Shown here: positions 62,003-64,000 of the stretch, one piece after another
Layout: each line of letters opens with the position of its first letter
Numbering within the stretch: position 1 is the stretch's first letter
The notes under the pieces: model-generated
Seen by the model: only the letters and a program-made list of their open reading frames with translations
Databases searched by the model: none
Told to the model about the DNA's origin: nothing
Translations under genes and position numbers: made by a program
Assembly (NCBI GenBank): GCA_018646195.1
Contig: JABGVH010000148.1
Span: 31,131 to 95,130, forward strand
Direction of reading: 5' to 3'
From: Halobacteriovoraceae bacterium
Lineage (GTDB): Bacteria; Bdellovibrionota; Bacteriovoracia; Bacteriovoracales; Bacteriovoracaceae
DNA: 64,000 bases

Positions 62003-63362
62003 GTTAGACTTTTCTCAAATTCACAAATCATATGAATACTCGACACCTTTCCAAAAAATTGGGAAGGTGTTTAGCAATAAAGGAATGGTCTATGAAGTTA
62101 ACTTGGCCAGGGCGGTTATTGGAAGTAATGTTGAGTTTGTAACCGAATATGGGGAAACCTGTATGGGTGAAGTTATTTCAATTAAGGGCAGCACTTGTTT
62201 GGCGATGCCTTATCATGAAATTACAGGAATTAATTCAGAGACCAGAGTCTTTCTTAAAGACTTAACCACAACTATTGCAATTTGCCCTGAAATGCTTGGG
62301 CGGGTAATTGATTTTCAAGGAAATCCTATCGATGGCAAAGGTCCGATCGAGGGAGAAGGGGAGACCCGCAGTATTTTTGGGAGTCCAATCAATCCATTAG
62401 AACGACCTCCTATCACGGAGTCGCTAGATACTGGGGTTCACTCAATTAATTGCTTTATGACAGCGGGTAAAGGACAGCGGCTCGCTATTATGGCCGGCTC
62501 CGGAGTCGGGAAGTCAGTTACTTTAGGTATGATTGCCCAGAACACTGACGCAGACATAAACGTTATTGCATTGATCGGAGAACGGGGAAGAGAAGTTTTA
62601 GAGTTTATAGAAAACGATTTAGGCGTGGAAGGCTTAAAGCGATCAATTGTGGTGGTGGCAACTTCTGACCTGTCTCCACTTATACGAATCAAGGCGGCCT
62701 ATGTCGCTACTACCATTTCAGAATATTTTCGAGACCAAGGAAATGATGTTCTCTTAATGATGGACTCTATCACTCGTTTTGCCATGGCCTATCGTGAGAT
62801 TAGTCTTAGTGCAGGAGACCCTCCAGGTCAAAAAGGTTACACGCCAGCAGTTTTCTCTCAGCTTCCAAAACTTTTAGAAAGAGCGGGAACCAAGAAAGGG
62901 TCGGGTACAATTACAGGTTTTTATACCGTCTTAGTCGAGGGTGGCGATATGGATGAGCCAATCGCAGATTCTGTGCGAGCTATCGCCGACGGGCATATAA
63001 TTTTAAGTCGTGAGCTGGCCTCAAAAAACCAATTCCCAGCGATTGATGTGCTTCAGAGTCTCTCACGAGTGATGAATAAAGTAGTAACCAATGAACACCG
63101 GGTTGTTGCCTCTCACTTAAGAGACTTAATGGCATCTTATAGAGAAAATGAGGACTTGATTAATGTCGGCGCTTACGCCCGTGGTTCTAATCCCAAAGTC
63201 GATAAAGCAATTGTGATTTATCAGGAGTTATTGGATCTTTTGCGGCAAGAGCAAGGAATGTCAGAAAATTTTAAAATTGAAGAGTTGTACGACCGCATGG
63301 TTGAGCTGGCGAGAACTGCTGAAAAGGCAGTTACCCCTGAAAACTTAGAAGATGAGGGGTAG
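61992..63362 (+). CDS. fliI: Flagellum-specific ATPase FliI
   Basis: Hexameric ATPase of the flagellar export machine. Walker A is AGSGVGKS, followed by GERGREVLEF and the Walker B LLMMDSITRFA. GTG at 61992 with AGGAG 9 nt upstream is chosen over the ATG at 61962, which has no ribosome site; this gives 456 residues. It overlaps fliH by 11 bases. C-terminal FliI domain is intact. Confidence 0.96.
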   Translation: MSHRLDFSQIHKSYEYSTPFQKIGKVFSNKGMVYEVNLARAVIGSNVEFVTEYGETCMGEVISIKGSTCLAMPYHEITGINSETRVFLKDLTTTIAICPEMLGRVIDFQGNPIDGKGPIEGEGETRSIFGSPINPLERPPITESLDTGVHSINCFMTAGKGQRLAIMAGSGVGKSVTLGMIAQNTDADINVIALIGERGREVLEFIENDLGVEGLKRSIVVVATSDLSPLIRIKAAYVATTISEYFRDQGNDVLLMMDSITRFAMAYREISLSAGDPPGQKGYTPAVFSQLPKLLERAGTKKGSGTITGFYTVLVEGGDMDEPIADSVRAIADGHIILSRELASKNQFPAIDVLQSLSRVMNKVVTNEHRVVASHLRDLMASYRENEDLINVGAYARGSNPKVDKAIVIYQELLDLLRQEQGMSENFKIEELYDRMVELARTAEKAVTPENLEDEG

Positions 63363-63365
63363 TAA

Positions 63366-63818
63366 ATGGAAGCTTTTAGATTTAAATTAGAAGGCTTGCT
63401 TAAACTACGTCGATTTAAAGAGCGAAAAATTAAAATTGAACTCGGTAATATAGTAAAAGAAATTCAAAATACCAAAGACCAGATTGTAGACCTATTAAAA
63501 CAGGTTGATCATATTTATGATTCAGAAGAAAGTGCACTTCAATCGTCTACTAAGGCGCGAATGCTACAAGCTTTTCCTCTCTTTATTCAAGCCAAGAAAG
63601 ATGAAATCGAAATGAAAAGAACTTTGCAATTTTCTCTCGAAAAAAAATATGAGGCCAAAGTACAAGAAATGAAAATTACGATGGGAGAGGTCAAGGTTAT
63701 AGAATCGCTAAAAGAAAAGAAGATCTTGGAATATAAAAAAGTAAAAGAGAAGAAACAAAATGAAGAACTAGAAGACCTTTATCTAATGCGGAAAAAAAGC
63801 CTGGAAGGTGCCCTATGA
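63366..63818 (+). CDS. fliJ: Flagellar export chaperone FliJ
   Basis: A 150-residue, almost wholly coiled-coil protein, as in FliJ, which fits into the FliI ring and links it to the export gate. FRFKLEGLLKLRRFKERK at the start is typical. It lies 3 bases after fliI, and its stop overlaps the next start (ATGA). Family identity is low, so position carries much of the weight. Confidence 0.88.
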   Translation: MEAFRFKLEGLLKLRRFKERKIKIELGNIVKEIQNTKDQIVDLLKQVDHIYDSEESALQSSTKARMLQAFPLFIQAKKDEIEMKRTLQFSLEKKYEAKVQEMKITMGEVKVIESLKEKKILEYKKVKEKKQNEELEDLYLMRKKSLEGAL

Positions 63819-64000
63819 ACAAAATTCTTATAAATGCTTTAGTTGTCTTACTACTGGTTAGTTTTGCTGAAGCACAGGATAAGAGGCCAGATGAAAAAGG
63901 AAAGACTGAAGAGGTCGACAAAAAACCAACCCGCAATTATTCCGAAGAGGAATTTAGTTCGGCAGTCTCTGAACAAGTTATAATGAAACTTAAAAGATTA
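63815..64000 (+). CDS. Start of an exported MotE-like protein (cut by window end)
   Basis: An open frame starting at ATG (63815), overlapping the fliJ stop as ATGA, runs to the window edge (62 codons, no stop). It codes a signal peptide (MNKILINALVVLLLVSFAEA) and then a charged lysine/glutamate-rich segment. Its position right after fliJ and the charged, probably coiled-coil character fit MotE-type periplasmic flagellar proteins. Identity is a guess until the rest is seen. Confidence 0.55.
   Translation, partial: MNKILINALVVLLLVSFAEAQDKRPDEKGKTEEVDKKPTRNYSEEEFSSAVSEQVIMKLKRL

Noticed and set aside
61858..62046. Minus-strand frame rich in serine/alanine/glycine
   Set aside because: Reverse complement of the acidic FliH tail codons; a composition artefact.

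Overview
The window is a contiguous, gene-dense (roughly 95% coding), moderately AT-rich piece of a didderm (Gram-negative) bacterial chromosome. Lipoprotein maturation (lgt), an LPS-export permease, an outer-membrane beta-barrel protein, many lipoprotein or Sec signal peptides, a complete-looking flagellar basal-body operon and two NtrC-type regulators all fit this. Gene content and the style of several exported proteins suggest Bdellovibrionota (Bacteriovorax/Peredibacter-like predatory bacteria). That assignment is inference from protein style, not from a marker alignment. I see no rRNA, tRNA, CRISPR array, insertion sequence, prophage or clear pseudogene.

Layout. 0-9 kb: lgt, a small exported protein, a dicarboxylate/amino-acid symporter, a LysM lytic transglycosylase, an unknown protein, a highly expressed-looking porin with a strong terminator, then trmL and pepA on the minus strand. 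9-16 kb: LptF/G permease, RodZ-like protein, TPR lipoprotein, RNA methyltransferase, and a KtrB-KtrA potassium uptake pair. 16-24 kb: a HAMP-PAS membrane sensor without output domain, lepA, an unknown gene, a glycosyltransferase, a flippase-like membrane protein, UDP-glucose dehydrogenase and a nitrilase-family amidase. 24-31 kb: a 979-residue lipoprotein, a small exported protein with a structured leader, then minus-strand rsmE, glycosyltransferase, Nfu and SGNH hydrolase. 31-39.5 kb: mini-helicase, recO, msbA-type exporter, glyS, ppdK, serine hydrolase. 39.5-50 kb: mostly exported proteins of unknown role, including a lipoprotein with an ADP-ribosyltransferase-like signature, a PLP decarboxylase, mpl and a SleB-like exported protein. 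50-64 kb: metK, a small membrane protein, a sigma-54 response regulator, a large exported TPR protein, a degenerate NtrC-like protein, then flgB-flgC-fliE-fliF-fliG-fliH-fliI-fliJ and the start of an exported MotE-like protein cut by the window edge.

Main points for follow-up. (1) Genes 43010-44980 and 44982-46637 form a two-gene unit: a predicted surface/periplasmic lipoprotein with R-S-QxE ADP-ribosyltransferase-like motifs and an exported protein with nucleoside-phosphorylase-like motifs, preceded by a sigma-28 (FliA)-like -10 element. (2) Several genes without a Shine-Dalgarno site have a TAnnnT hexamer exactly 6 nt before the start codon, the signature of leaderless transcripts; the flagellar genes instead all have Shine-Dalgarno sites. 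(3) metK and the gene at 27388 have leader hairpins that bury their own ribosome-binding sites. (4) The flagellar operon is headed by an NtrC-like protein that has lost the GAFTGA loop and both Walker B acids but keeps Walker A and the Fis-type HTH.

No gene-free stretch exceeds 300 bases. The longest are 53027-53269 (GTTTAA repeats and an AT-rich hairpin), 27170-27387 (divergent promoter and structured leader), 5612-5769 (porin promoter), 21940-22090 (ugd promoter and leader stem-loop) and 39542-39690 (possible promoter).
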